The position numbers were made by a program, and so were the translations under genes. The notes under the pieces were generated by a model, which was given only the letters and a program-made list of their open reading frames with translations, was not told the DNA's origin and searched no databases. A DNA stretch of 64,000 bases, taken from Arthrobacter terrae. GTDB lineage: Bacteria; Actinomycetota; Actinomycetes; Actinomycetales; Micrococcaceae. Every line of letters starts with the position of its first letter. The first letter of the stretch is position 1. Of the stretch, positions 27,115-36,194 are shown piece by piece. The DNA lies in assembly GCF_015708085.1 (NCBI RefSeq), contig NZ_JADNYM010000028.1:1-64000 (forward strand), read 5' to 3'.

Positions 27115-28577
27115 TTCAATCCCCTTCCCAAGGGCAGCGCCCCGGCGATGAACGCCGGCCACTGCTGCCCGGCCATGAGCCGCAACTCGACAAACGCCCC
27201 TGCGGCAGCCGATTCAAGTTCCTGCCTGCAGCGGGACAGCTCATCGAGAGTATCCGCGGTGATAGTTACATAGGCTGCGGGGCGGACATCCCCATGACCG
27301 GCGATGATCTCCTCCTCGCGCTCGGCGACTTCCTCCTCTTCGGCCCGCTGTTCGCGGGTCAGTGGACGGTCCAGGCGGGCGTTGATTCGGCGGCGGGTGT
27401 CATGGGCCTCCTGCGCCGAACGGATGTCCCGCAATGCCTGGTCAGTGGGCACTGTGCGGATGACTTGGGAGATGGTGTGCCGGAACTCCCCCACATAGAT
27501 CAGCGGTTGCAGGAACCCTGGATAGACCTGCTGACGAGGCCACTCCGCGACCCAAAACGTTTGATGGAAGCCGGAATCAGTGCGTAGGTACGTCCAATGT
27601 TCGTCGGTGGCCATCGGGCCCGGCGACACCGGAGTACTGCCTTTGCCGCCTCCGGTTGCTGCCGCCCACTTCGCCACGGCGGCAGGGTCAAAGGAGCCAC
27701 GGAGCACTGCGGTTATGGCGGTGTCTGACAGCCATTCGGTTACCGTCACACCATGAGTTTTCAGCCCGGTACTGAAAGCCTCCGCCTCGGAACGCAGAAC
27801 ATGTTCCAGGCCAGCCATCGCTCCCCCGGCATCCTTGATCCGGTGGCGCGCCTTGGCCGTATCCAGGACGATCGTCATGATGATCTCGTGGCTCATGGAC
27901 GATCCAGCTGCAGCGATCAAATCAAGGTAGGACAGGTCGCCCCACTGTGCGTCTGCGATGCGCTCCGGTGGCACGGCACGCTCGTAGTAGGCCCGCAGGG
28001 CGCTCGACGGGTATGGCACGGTGTAGTCCTGAATCGCAATGCGCGCGACGGCTGGTCGACTTGCCATGGCCGCTTGAACCCGAGACCAGGATTGAACGGC
28101 GTACGCCTTGTCGTCGCTGTCCATCAGGGCAAACGACGTCGTGGTGCAGCGGAGCGAGACCATGGCTTCGTTCCCGCTCCGGTCCAGAATGAACCCTTCA
28201 CCGTTTGTTGTTTTGAACAGTTCCAGGCTGCCCAGCCCTCCCGGCAATGCCATGGTGCCGACTTTTTGCGGCTGCTCCGGCCGTGCCAGGTATCGAGTCT
28301 CGTTCAACACCGAGCGCAGGAAAAACACCGATGCCGTCAAGGCCCACACCGGGTATGGGATCCGCGCGTAGTGCAGGACACCAAACAGCAGCAAACCCAC
28401 CCAAACCGGCCCTGTCAGAATGAAGGCAAGGGGCCCGCCTGTTGCGGATGCGAGTGCAGCGACTAGCATTCCCAGAGCGACCAACGAAAGCTGGTACCAC
28501 TGCAGCCCCATGAACAGGCCGTGCCGTTCGTGGCGCGGGAAGCGGACAGGTTGCAGAATGTGGGTGTCGTCAGTCAT
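27111..28577 (-). CDS. SCO6880-family conjugation membrane protein
   Basis: This encodes 488 residues from ATG 28577, which overlaps the preceding stop by eight bases. It begins with a PrgI-like segment: FPRHERHGLFMGLQWYQLSL leads into two or three hydrophobic helices (residues 30-95). The rest is soluble, with an acidic coiled coil (EQRAEEEEVAEREEE) near 425. The SCO6880 family is a fixed member of actinobacterial conjugation clusters, always directly before the VirB4-like ATPase. It probably forms part of the inner-membrane channel and contacts that ATPase. Confidence 0.8.
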   Translation of the reverse strand: MTDDTHILQPVRFPRHERHGLFMGLQWYQLSLVALGMLVAALASATGGPLAFILTGPVWVGLLLFGVLHYARIPYPVWALTASVFFLRSVLNETRYLARPEQPQKVGTMALPGGLGSLELFKTTNGEGFILDRSGNEAMVSLRCTTTSFALMDSDDKAYAVQSWSRVQAAMASRPAVARIAIQDYTVPYPSSALRAYYERAVPPERIADAQWGDLSYLDLIAAAGSSMSHEIIMTIVLDTAKARHRIKDAGGAMAGLEHVLRSEAEAFSTGLKTHGVTVTEWLSDTAITAVLRGSFDPAAVAKWAAATGGGKGSTPVSPGPMATDEHWTYLRTDSGFHQTFWVAEWPRQQVYPGFLQPLIYVGEFRHTISQVIRTVPTDQALRDIRSAQEAHDTRRRINARLDRPLTREQRAEEEEVAEREEEIIAGHGDVRPAAYVTITADTLDELSRCRQELESAAAGAFVELRLMAGQQWPAFIAGALPLGRGLK

Positions 28578-30123
28578 GGTGACCATCTCCATTGGTGGGC
28601 GGGTTCTTTGGCAGGTGCCCGGACGGGTCCACCGGGCTTGCAGGGTTGACTGGCACCTGGCGGGGTGGTTGATTCCTGGGTACCGCATCAGACTCGAAGC
28701 TTGGGCGGGTCACTGGCTTCGATGCAGGCCCGAACGTACTCGCGTTTTGTGGACTTGTGGTCCTGTTTTGCGAGCCATGGCTCCTATGTGGGTAGCGGGA
28801 GGTCGTGGGCGCCGCCGGAGTCGGGTCCGATCGGCCAGGTGCTGCCGATGGCTGGTGGTCATTTACAGGGGGGTCCACCTGTCCACCTTTGGCCGCCGGC
28901 CCCGGTGGCATTGGCCAGGCTGTTGACGTGGCGGGCCCGGGCCCCTGCGAGCCTCCGGAAGCCGGGCCTTGGGCTTTGGGACTCGATGCAGTTGGTCCCG
29001 CAGCCTGGGTCGGGTTATCGATCCAGGCTTTGCTGGCGCCAGGGTGCATGGAGGTATTCGGGCGCAGAGGTGTCGCCGAGTGCTTAGACGCCACAGGCGT
29101 CGGCCCTTTACTGCCTACACCCGGCATGTGTAATTTGCCACCAAACTGGCGGCCAAGCTGACGGCCCGTGAAGCTTCCAGCGCGGCTAGCCACATGGCCA
29201 CCGCCCGCCATTTGGGCAGCCCCGGCAATTTCACCGCCAGCAAAACTGACTAGCTTGAGGGCCATCAATGGCGCCCCGCAGGCCAGGACCATCCCGACGG
29301 CGCCAGACGCAAGCCCGCTGAACGACGTCGAATTCGCAAACAGTTTGACTGCAACTGCCAGGACAGTCGCAGCGAGCGGCTTCGCAATCAACAGCGCAAT
29401 GACCGTCTCACACCACACTCTGCTCCAAGACTTGGTTCTCTCCCACGGCAGGAGCATGAGAGCCACCGGCGCCACGGCTGCCAGGACAAGCAGCGCGAAC
29501 GAACGAAAAATCATCGAGCACATGAGGATGAACGACAATATCCACACGACGAGGACCGCGATGGCCGTGACGACCACTGCACCGGTCGGGCCGTCCGCTG
29601 TTCCAGAGCTGAGCGAAACGACGTCCCATTCACGGCCTGAACCAGCCTCGGCTTTTTGGAAGCCGAACAGTCTCATGAACACGACAAAGGGATCTTTACC
29701 TAGCGTGGCCAGGAGAGCCGTGGACGCTGAGTCAGTGAAGCTGGAGAGCTTGCTCATGAGGCTTGTGGCCAGGTAGACCAGCGGAATGGCGAAAGCTCCG
29801 CCGAGCAGTGCACGGCCTATGCGCCGCGATTGTTGGCTGACCAGCCCCGCGAGCATCTGGACGATCATGACCACCACCAGTGGTGTCATCATGACGACAA
29901 CCCACCAGTTCGTTAGGCCGTTGACAATGCCCCACTCCGATGCGTCAATGTCTGAGACACCGAAAGCACCGGAGATGAACGACCACATCCATGACGCCAT
30001 GTTCTCGAGGATGCCGGCAATGTAGGACGTGACGGACGAGGCGAAGTTATCGTTGGCTTGGGAGACGATGCCGCAGCCGGGCGGCCACCAGCCTCCCAGG
30101 TCACATTTGACCATCGGTAGCAT
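28570..30123 (-). CDS. VirB6/TrbL-like polytopic channel protein with disordered tail
   Basis: This encodes 517 residues from ATG 30123. After a short amphipathic start, about six hydrophobic segments lie between residues 35 and 300, including VVVMMTPLVVVMIVQMLAGL, AVLVVWILSFILMCSMIF and ALLVLAAVAPVALMLLPW. This fits the VirB6/TrbL inner-membrane channel class. Residues 330-517 are a Pro/Ser/Gly-rich disordered tail, presumably cytoplasmic or cell-wall spanning. It ends inside the start of the SCO6880-family gene and follows the VirB2-like gene by nine bases, so it is in the middle of the transfer operon. Confidence 0.75.
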   Translation of the reverse strand: MLPMVKCDLGGWWPPGCGIVSQANDNFASSVTSYIAGILENMASWMWSFISGAFGVSDIDASEWGIVNGLTNWWVVVMMTPLVVVMIVQMLAGLVSQQSRRIGRALLGGAFAIPLVYLATSLMSKLSSFTDSASTALLATLGKDPFVVFMRLFGFQKAEAGSGREWDVVSLSSGTADGPTGAVVVTAIAVLVVWILSFILMCSMIFRSFALLVLAAVAPVALMLLPWERTKSWSRVWCETVIALLIAKPLAATVLAVAVKLFANSTSFSGLASGAVGMVLACGAPLMALKLVSFAGGEIAGAAQMAGGGHVASRAGSFTGRQLGRQFGGKLHMPGVGSKGPTPVASKHSATPLRPNTSMHPGASKAWIDNPTQAAGPTASSPKAQGPASGGSQGPGPATSTAWPMPPGPAAKGGQVDPPVNDHQPSAAPGRSDPTPAAPTTSRYPHRSHGSQNRTTSPQNASTFGPASKPVTRPSFESDAVPRNQPPRQVPVNPASPVDPSGHLPKNPPTNGDGHHD

Positions 30124-30132
30124 GAGCGGAGC

Positions 30133-30423
30133 CTAGAACCCGAGGTTAAATGCGCTCTGTGACCACAGGATGTAGCCATTGATGCCACCTAGGATCGCGG
30201 CCACCGGCCCCGTCCAAAGCAGGATCATCCCGCCGCCGGAAGCCAGACGAGAGGACTGGCTGAGCTTGCCAGCCAGCAGCATGGCGGCGCCAATGATCGC
30301 CACGATGGCGATCACTATGAACGCCCCGACGAGGATACCGCCCCCAATCTGCTTGAGCGACTCAAGAAACGGAAAGTTGGTGTTTGGGGTGATCCCGGGA
30401 TCTACCGCGGCCAGATACAACAT
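30133..30423 (-). CDS. VirB2-like small membrane protein
   Basis: This encodes 96 residues from ATG 30423, chosen because GGAG lies seven bases upstream; the longer frame from 30480 adds 19 polar residues without a ribosome site. Two hydrophobic helices (IGGGILVGAFIVIAIVAIIG and a second around MILLWTGPVAAILGGINGY) are separated by a short basic loop (GKLSQSSRLASGG). This is the hairpin topology of VirB2-type pilin-like subunits. It is the first gene of the distal half of the transfer operon, downstream of the GmrSD insertion, so it may have its own promoter at 30,424-30,871. Confidence 0.65.
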   Translation of the reverse strand: MLYLAAVDPGITPNTNFPFLESLKQIGGGILVGAFIVIAIVAIIGAAMLLAGKLSQSSRLASGGGMILLWTGPVAAILGGINGYILWSQSAFNLGF

Positions 30424-30871
30424 CGTGAACTCCAATCGCTGGTTGCCCACATGCGTGGACGTTTTGTTCACTTGCTTCATGGCGGCGGGGAGAGAAAACT
30501 ACATGACTGAACATCAACAAGTACAGTTACCCGCCCTCTGCCAGGTCCGCCCGCTGCCGGTCGGTGGACAACTGCCGCTTCGAAACGCGTGCATATCCGA
30601 TCAGCTTTCATCACGGGCTCCTCCTATGTGTCTCGCAACCAACGGTGGATACAGCGATTCAGCCGGAAGGTTTCGAGACATAGTTATGGGAATCGCCGGC
30701 CGCGGGCGAACACGCCACTCCTCGAAAAATTGGAGCACTACCGTCGTCGACCTCGCTCGTTCGGTACGACGTCTTGTATCCATAGCATGCAAGACGAATC
30801 CATCGCGCCGGAGCGTCGGAAACAGCAGGATTGATAAATGCGAGATGATGTCATAGACAGAGAGAGGTCCC
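30424..30871. promoter_or_regulatory. divergent intergenic region between the VirB2-like gene and the GmrSD gene
   Basis: These roughly 450 bases separate a leftward transfer operon from a rightward nuclease gene and must hold promoters for both. A 7-bp inverted repeat (CGTCTTG and CAAGACG, with a 13-base spacer) lies near 30,770-30,798, on the GmrSD side. The GTG start at 30872 follows GAGAGAGG. No ORF in this stretch is convincing. Confidence 0.4.
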
Positions 30872-32506
30872 GTGGCAGAGACTACCGAATTCGATCATGA
30901 TCAGCTTGGACACTTGCTTGCGGATCACCTCCTAGAAGTTCCGCGGTTTCAGCGCAGCTTTTCTTGGGATGAGAGCAACGTTGACGAGTACCTGAGCGAT
31001 CTCGATCAAGCCCGGGTGAAAAAGGTCTCGTACTTCATGGGCACCGTCGTGTTTGCAGTCTCGTCGGATTCCGGTGGTCGGCGCCAGATCGTAGATGGGC
31101 AGCAGCGCCTTGCCACTACTGCGATTCTCCTGATCGCTATACGCGACAGACTGCGCGGCTATGGCAAAAAGAAGCAGGCGGACGCGATCAACGAACGTTT
31201 TCTTCGGGGCTATGTTCTTTCCGTCGATGATGACGTCGAGCGTCTAATATTGAGCCCAAAAGATCAGTTCGCATACGACGCGCTCCTTGAAGAGCGCGCC
31301 GACGACTTGCCGAGTGACAACCCCCTCAAAGCTTGCTATCACGCATGTGCAGCTCATTTAAAGAAGCTGGCCCCCCAGGCCAAGGACTACCGAAAGCTGT
31401 TGGAAGTTTCGACTCAGGTCGAACAGCAAGTACAGGTGCTTGTGGCCGTGGCGAGCGACTTACCCGAGGCATACGTAATTTTTGAAACGCTTAACGATCG
31501 GGGGGCAGATCTAACAACAGCAGACTTGCTGAAGAACTATCTCTTTAGCGCCTCAAAGCACTACTTCAACTTCGTTGAAAGCCAGTGGACATCACTTGAA
31601 TCGAACTTTGAAAAGCCGGACGATCTGGTCAAGTTCTTGCGATATGAGTACGTGTCTCGAAAGGGACCGACGTCGAGTCGAAAACTTTACCGATCAATTC
31701 AAACCGATGTAAATGGCAGCTCTGTGCGCGTCAAGAAATACATACAAGGTCTCATTAAAGCTCAAGCGGTGTATGGCGCGCTTCGCGAACCAGAAAGCCC
31801 GTTTTGGGCTGACGTAAACGTGGATGTACGGGATGCCCTCTACGCGTACCGGCGCTTCGGTTTTGAAGCCAGCTTTCCGGTGCTAATCGCGGCATTTCAA
31901 ACATGGAAGAAGGTGGACGCAGCAAAACTTCTCGTAAAAGTTGCGAAGTGGTCGGTCAGGGCACAATTCGCTGGGAGGCTTGGCGGCGGTGTCGCCGAAG
32001 ATGCATTCGGTGAAACTGCGGCTCGAATTAGCGATAAGACAGTCACGAACCAGACTGGAGCCAGAGACTTGCTCGGGCGTATTATTCCGCCGGATTCCGA
32101 GTTCATACTGGCTTTCACTACCTACGGTGATATTTCTGTATCGCGAGCGAAGTACCTCCTTGCCATGCTCGAAAAGGCTAGCGATGAGAAAGCAGGCCGC
32201 CCCGAGCGGGCGTTGGAGTGGTACTCCAGGAACGTCACTATCGAACACATACTGCCGCAATCTGTTCAAAATTCTACTGCTGACCCGAGCGTGATCAACC
32301 AAATCGGCAATCTCGCACTTCTAGAAAAGAAGCTGAATCATCAAGCCGGAAGTAAACCATTCATAAACAAACGCGAGCTTTACGAGCAGTCGCAGTACGT
32401 CCTTACGAAGGATCTGGCGGCCAAGCAGGATTGGAACGCGGCCAGCGTTTCGGACCGTACTGTACTCCTGTCTGAACTCGCCTGTAGGTCATGGCCCATG
32501 GCGTAA
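30872..32506 (+). CDS. GmrSD-type modification-dependent nuclease (DUF262-DUF1524)
   Basis: This encodes 544 residues from GTG 30872. The N-terminal DUF262 (GmrS-like) domain has VPRFQRSFSWDESNVDEYLS (residues 23-42) and the nucleotide-binding signature IVDGQQRLATTAILL (73-87). The C-terminal DUF1524 (GmrD-like) His-Me/HNH nuclease domain has VTIEHILPQS near residue 458 and INQIGNLALLEKKLNHQAG after it, giving the H...N...N metal/catalytic set. Family members cut phage DNA with glucosylated hydroxymethylcytosine or related modified bases, powered by NTP hydrolysis. The gene sits on the opposite strand, splitting the minus-strand transfer operon, and is more A/T-rich than its neighbours. Both signs indicate later acquisition. 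Confidence 0.88.
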   Translation: MAETTEFDHDQLGHLLADHLLEVPRFQRSFSWDESNVDEYLSDLDQARVKKVSYFMGTVVFAVSSDSGGRRQIVDGQQRLATTAILLIAIRDRLRGYGKKKQADAINERFLRGYVLSVDDDVERLILSPKDQFAYDALLEERADDLPSDNPLKACYHACAAHLKKLAPQAKDYRKLLEVSTQVEQQVQVLVAVASDLPEAYVIFETLNDRGADLTTADLLKNYLFSASKHYFNFVESQWTSLESNFEKPDDLVKFLRYEYVSRKGPTSSRKLYRSIQTDVNGSSVRVKKYIQGLIKAQAVYGALREPESPFWADVNVDVRDALYAYRRFGFEASFPVLIAAFQTWKKVDAAKLLVKVAKWSVRAQFAGRLGGGVAEDAFGETAARISDKTVTNQTGARDLLGRIIPPDSEFILAFTTYGDISVSRAKYLLAMLEKASDEKAGRPERALEWYSRNVTIEHILPQSVQNSTADPSVINQIGNLALLEKKLNHQAGSKPFINKRELYEQSQYVLTKDLAAKQDWNAASVSDRTVLLSELACRSWPMA

Positions 32507-32827
32507 TGTCAGTTGAGGAAACGCGCGGAACGCTCTGTTGAGGTCAGCGACCGGTCAGCGAAAATTCTGGGTAGTCGCGTATGTTATCGCTTCCGACCGC
32601 GAGTATGTGCTTGGAGTCGGAGTTGGAAAGAAGACACTCCAATCCGCGCTGCAGCTCTAAGTCGGGTCTCATAACTTAAGTGTCTCGAAACCTATGCCAT
32701 GTAAGACGACTCAAAGCCCGGTTGAGTGATAAGCGCCACCAAGCGAACACAGAACACCGCCACAATGCGCCGATCTCCCCACGACTTATCTTCCCGATAT
32801 CAACTAACGAGCGTCACCAACGACCTC
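32507..32827. other. intergenic stretch between convergent GmrSD and NlpC genes
   Basis: These 321 bases follow two converging stop codons. I see no terminator with a U-tract, no coding frame and no tRNA. It probably holds the right junction of the inserted GmrSD cassette. Confidence 0.4.
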
Positions 32828-33937
32828 CTATTTGCCAGGTGGCAAGCCTAGGTAGAAGTAGGCTGTGCCTCCATTCCACGCGACTGGATGCAGCAATGTC
32901 CCCACAACAGGGTTCAATGCGCTGTACATCATGCCGTTGCCGGCGTAGATGCCGACGTGGCCCCAGTGGTTGGGACCATCGGGATTCTGTACAACGAGAT
33001 CACCCGGCTGCGGGACGGTGGTGAGTGTCCCCGCCGTCCACTGTTCTGTTCGAGGTAACTGGACGCCGGCCTGACCGTAGACCCATCGGACGTAACCGGA
33101 GCAGTCCCAAGCTTTGAATGCCGTTCCACCCCAGACATATGCACCGCCGACTCCTTCCTGGGCATAGGCGAGGACTTCACGTCGGAGCTGGCTCAAATCG
33201 GAGGGTACCGAGGGTTGCGCGGGTCCTGATTTGTCGGGATCGCAGGCAGGAGGCGTCGTCGATGCTCCGAGCCCCGCAAGGATCGCTTCGGCTTCGGGCT
33301 GCCATTTGGCGTATCGCTCCGGAAACGCGGATCCTTGTACAGCTTGTGCTGCGGCGCCGTTGTCCATCTGCCGCCACCCTGGTACATCTAAAAGCCCCCG
33401 AGGGGATCCACGGTTGGGACCCTGTGGCCCGCCATAGAATGCTTCGGCGTTGTAGGCCGGCTGCATAAGCTCCGCGACGCTTCCCCACCCCGCCGATGGG
33501 CGCTGCTGAGCGCTGCCAACGGAATCGTGGTCACTGCCAAGGCCGTCGTGAGGAAGATTCAGGGACTCAGGCACAGAGGTGTTAGCCAGCATCTGCAGCC
33601 CGGATTCTTGGAGCGCCATCATCAGGGCGATCACGATGCCATCATGTGGGACTGCCCGGGCTCGGCCGACGTAAACGTAGGACTCCGCCACAGTCGCTTG
33701 TGAAGCGCTCAACATAGCCGGCGCTTGGCCGAGTATCGCTATGGATACCGTAGCACTCGCACCGGTGGCGACTCCCACACATGTCGTCGTCGTTCCCTGA
33801 GAGGCGAAAGCCACCAAAGCGATGGACCCGCAGAAGGCCATGACACAACAAAGCACCAGCGCGCTGCCCACCGCCCCGATAAGTCGCAGCACTGCCCTCT
33901 TCTTGATCACTCCCAGAAGGAGCGCGGGGGCCGGCAT
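32828..33937 (-). CDS. NlpC/P60 cell-wall endopeptidase of the transfer apparatus
   Basis: This encodes 369 residues from ATG 33937, whose start overlaps the TGA of the upstream gene (TGATG). A membrane anchor spans residues 18-45. The middle (ALQESGLQMLANTSVPESLN, then DHDSVGSAQQRPS) is the conserved segment typical of conjugation-associated hydrolases. The C-terminal NlpC/P60 domain carries catalytic Cys279 (WDCSGYVRW) and His327 (GHVGIYAGN). It cleaves peptide stems in peptidoglycan to open the wall for the secretion channel, the role of VirB1 in other systems. All key residues are present. Confidence 0.88.
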   Translation of the reverse strand: MPAPALLLGVIKKRAVLRLIGAVGSALVLCCVMAFCGSIALVAFASQGTTTTCVGVATGASATVSIAILGQAPAMLSASQATVAESYVYVGRARAVPHDGIVIALMMALQESGLQMLANTSVPESLNLPHDGLGSDHDSVGSAQQRPSAGWGSVAELMQPAYNAEAFYGGPQGPNRGSPRGLLDVPGWRQMDNGAAAQAVQGSAFPERYAKWQPEAEAILAGLGASTTPPACDPDKSGPAQPSVPSDLSQLRREVLAYAQEGVGGAYVWGGTAFKAWDCSGYVRWVYGQAGVQLPRTEQWTAGTLTTVPQPGDLVVQNPDGPNHWGHVGIYAGNGMMYSALNPVVGTLLHPVAWNGGTAYFYLGLPPGK

Positions 33938-34665
33938 CAGTACACGATTCGGTCTGGTGACGCGTAGAACGCCACCATCTCACACCTATTAGCGGGAGCT
34001 GTGGCGGCCGGTGGGCAGTTCACGACCACGCTTATGGGCGCCGTATAACTGTTCGTGCCTGACGTTGCGTGCTCCGTCACGGCCAAAGTCACCGTGCAGA
34101 GATGCAGGCCAACCCAAGGTGGGGGATGCTGGACAAATTGAGCCAATTGCGCGTCGCACGCCGAATTCACGGTTTTGGCTGTGCGGTATCCATGAGCCCC
34201 GGTGAGGGACGCATATGCTGCGGCATTGGTCCCCGTGGCTTCGAATTGCTCGGCGAAGACTGTCAACGGGTTTGAGCTATCAGGCAGTACATGCCACCAG
34301 GCGCGAATCCTTCCATAAGTTTGCGAGTAGGTGGCCCTGCGCGTGTCCCATGTGTAGATGGTGCGGGCAGCCGTTGTGGCCAATTGGCGAAAGTCCAGGG
34401 TGGACGGTTCATCAGCTGAAACTTCCGGCGGCTCCGATGGCGTGCTTGTTGCCGGAGCCTGCGCCACTGCAGTGGGTGCAGCGGGTGAATGTGAAGCCAG
34501 GGGGGTACTCGACGGAGCCTTGCCAGTCGTTTCGGGAGCCGCCCCTGGCATCTGAAGCGACAGCACCACTGCTATCCCGGCAACAGCAAGAACAGTCACC
34601 AGCAGCAGGATCCATGCCCGACGTCGGCTTGGCTTGCCTCTGCGTGTCAACCACCCCACGTTCAT
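33937..34665 (-). CDS. membrane-anchored VirB8/TcpC-like transfer protein
   Basis: This encodes 242 residues from ATG 34665, preceded by GAGGTGG. It has a basic N-terminus (RRGKPSRRRAW), one membrane helix (residues 18-40), a Pro/Ser/Thr/Ala linker to about residue 85, and an extracellular domain of about 150 residues with two or three cysteines. This topology (short cytoplasmic tail, one helix, linker, NTF2-like outer domain) is that of VirB8/TcpC-type proteins of Gram-positive conjugation. The assignment rests on topology and position rather than on a clear motif. Confidence 0.6.
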   Translation of the reverse strand: MNVGWLTRRGKPSRRRAWILLLVTVLAVAGIAVVLSLQMPGAAPETTGKAPSSTPLASHSPAAPTAVAQAPATSTPSEPPEVSADEPSTLDFRQLATTAARTIYTWDTRRATYSQTYGRIRAWWHVLPDSSNPLTVFAEQFEATGTNAAAYASLTGAHGYRTAKTVNSACDAQLAQFVQHPPPWVGLHLCTVTLAVTEHATSGTNSYTAPISVVVNCPPAATAPANRCEMVAFYASPDRIVY

Positions 34666-34691
34666 GGTTCCACCTCATCGTCCTGTGCTGA

Positions 34692-35753
34692 TCAGGCCTT
34701 GGACAGGGAGTGTACTGTCGAGGCAACAGGCGTTTCGATGACGGAATCTTCAATCCCGGTGCCAGCGCGGAGAATTTCCTCGGCGGCCATCACAAGGCTG
34801 CGTACCAACCCGACTTGCACCTTGACGTAGCGCACGCTGACGCCAGCCTTTTCGGCGACACCGGCGACGGCGGCGGCTCGGGCGTTGCCCAGCACAGCAG
34901 GCAGAACGACGTCGCCGGCAATGAGCTGGAGCAGAGGGTTCGGAAGTGTAGCAACAGTAGAGGTTCGCAAGGTTGCGAGGTCAACAATCTGCTGCGGATC
35001 GACATCCAGGGCGTGGCTCACAGTCAGTGCCATCTGGCGCACCACGAAGATGGCGTGCCAGCACGTGCGGGCTGATGCGCCGATGGCCGGCGCAGTGAGT
35101 GGTTCAGTCTTCCGACCGGAAAGACTGGTCAGGGCGAGTTCCCAAGTGCGTTCAGGTACATGCGTTTTAACAAACTGCAAAACCTCCGTGGCCCAGACGT
35201 GGTTGATTGATTGCTCATCAAGACGCATCATGTGGATGTCCGTCAGGCTGTTGACGCCGGATTCATACTGCTCGTCCAGCGGTAGCACCGACGTGGCGAT
35301 GCTGCGTCGGACATGATGTGCGCACAAGTTGCAGGCAATCCCCTGGACCCAAGCATCAAACTTCACCCCAGGAACGGCTCGGTAGGTGCCGCGCACAGTA
35401 CCCTGCCACGCGGCAAAGCGAATGTCCTGCAACACGTCGTCCACATCGTCACAGAACCCAAACTTGCCAAGATGAATCTTCACATAGGGACGAACGCCCT
35501 CGACAGCCCGCATCAGCTGGTCGACAGGAATGTCGTGCTCGGGTGAACGGGTGAGGGACTGATCAACAGTGATGGTGTCAGGTGTTTCAAGAACTTCGCT
35601 GGTCCAAGGACCCATGATGATCACCGCTTCGTGTGTTGCCTGAATATCGAGCGCGACGCCGTTGGACGTTACGCGGCAGATCTTGGGGACGCCATTGGTA
35701 GCGGCAAGATCGTTCCGGCAGGTGGCCGGACACAGCGGGCTGGGCGTGGTCAA
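34692..35753 (-). CDS. sigma-70-like regulator at the head of the transfer operon
   Basis: This encodes 353 residues from TTG 35753; ATG 35615 is an alternative, but the extra 46 codons have strong coding base use. Residues 95-150 match sigma region 2: DDVDDVLQDIRFAAWQGTV, then FDAWVQGIACNLCAHHVRRS. A weaker region-4-like helix-turn-helix follows near 215-240, and a second one near 310 (GVAEKAGVSVRYVKVQVGLV). It is most like an ECF sigma factor with an extra C-terminal domain. As the first minus-strand gene before the transfer genes, it may drive their transcription. A 31-bp palindrome lies 60 bases upstream. Confidence 0.6.
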   Translation of the reverse strand: MTTPSPLCPATCRNDLAATNGVPKICRVTSNGVALDIQATHEAVIIMGPWTSEVLETPDTITVDQSLTRSPEHDIPVDQLMRAVEGVRPYVKIHLGKFGFCDDVDDVLQDIRFAAWQGTVRGTYRAVPGVKFDAWVQGIACNLCAHHVRRSIATSVLPLDEQYESGVNSLTDIHMMRLDEQSINHVWATEVLQFVKTHVPERTWELALTSLSGRKTEPLTAPAIGASARTCWHAIFVVRQMALTVSHALDVDPQQIVDLATLRTSTVATLPNPLLQLIAGDVVLPAVLGNARAAAVAGVAEKAGVSVRYVKVQVGLVRSLVMAAEEILRAGTGIEDSVIETPVASTVHSLSKA

Positions 35754-35813
35754 CGATCGCGGACAGCCCTCTTCAGAAAGTAATATTTATAGTGTCCAAG
35801 TATCAGGAATATA

Positions 35814-35844
35814 TTGTCAAGGGTTATTTTTACCCTGTTGACAA
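35814..35844. promoter_or_regulatory. palindromic operator between the sigma-like gene and the ArsR-like regulator
   Basis: Arms TTGTCAA (35814-35820) and TTGACAA (35838-35844) pair perfectly and enclose a second pair GGGT/ACCC (35821-35824 and 35832-35835) around an AT-rich centre. On the minus strand the left arm also gives a TTGACA -35-like hexamer. The site lies between two diverging genes and just before the start of the HTH regulator, so self-regulation by that regulator is likely. Confidence 0.5.
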
Positions 35845-35864
35845 CTATGGGGCAGAATGAAGAC

Positions 35865-36194
35865 ATGCCCCGAAGCACGCAACCAGCAGCCACCGAATGG
35901 TCAGACGAAGTCGAGCTGGCAGTCGCCACCTTTGGCAACCGCACGCGCAATGAAATCATCCGCCACCTGCTCGAACACGGCCCGGAGCCACGCGGCGAAA
36001 TCGTGGCCAACGTGGAGGCCAGCGAGGCCAGCGTTGCCAAGCACTTGGTGCTTCTCGAAGATGCCGGAATTGTCAGTGCAGATGTTGAGCCGGGGCGTCG
36101 GCACGGTCGCGCACCTAGATATTCAGTCAACCCGGACCGAATTAGGGTTCTTTTGGAAGCCCATCTGCAGTACTTGACGGCACCGAACCAGTAG
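35865..36194 (+). CDS. ArsR-like winged-helix transcriptional regulator
   Basis: This encodes 109 residues from ATG 35865; ATG 35847 would add six. The winged helix-turn-helix is clear: FGNRTRNEIIRHLLEHGPEP, then GEIVANVEASEASVAKHLVL and LEDAGIVSADVEPG, then a basic wing (RRHGRAPRYSVN). It lacks the cysteine pairs of metal-sensing ArsR proteins. It is transcribed away from the sigma-like gene, with a palindrome just upstream of its start. It probably represses the transfer operon and itself. Its 3' end overlaps that of the convergent EspR-like gene by 53 bases. Confidence 0.75.
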   Translation: MPRSTQPAATEWSDEVELAVATFGNRTRNEIIRHLLEHGPEPRGEIVANVEASEASVAKHLVLLEDAGIVSADVEPGRRHGRAPRYSVNPDRIRVLLEAHLQYLTAPNQ

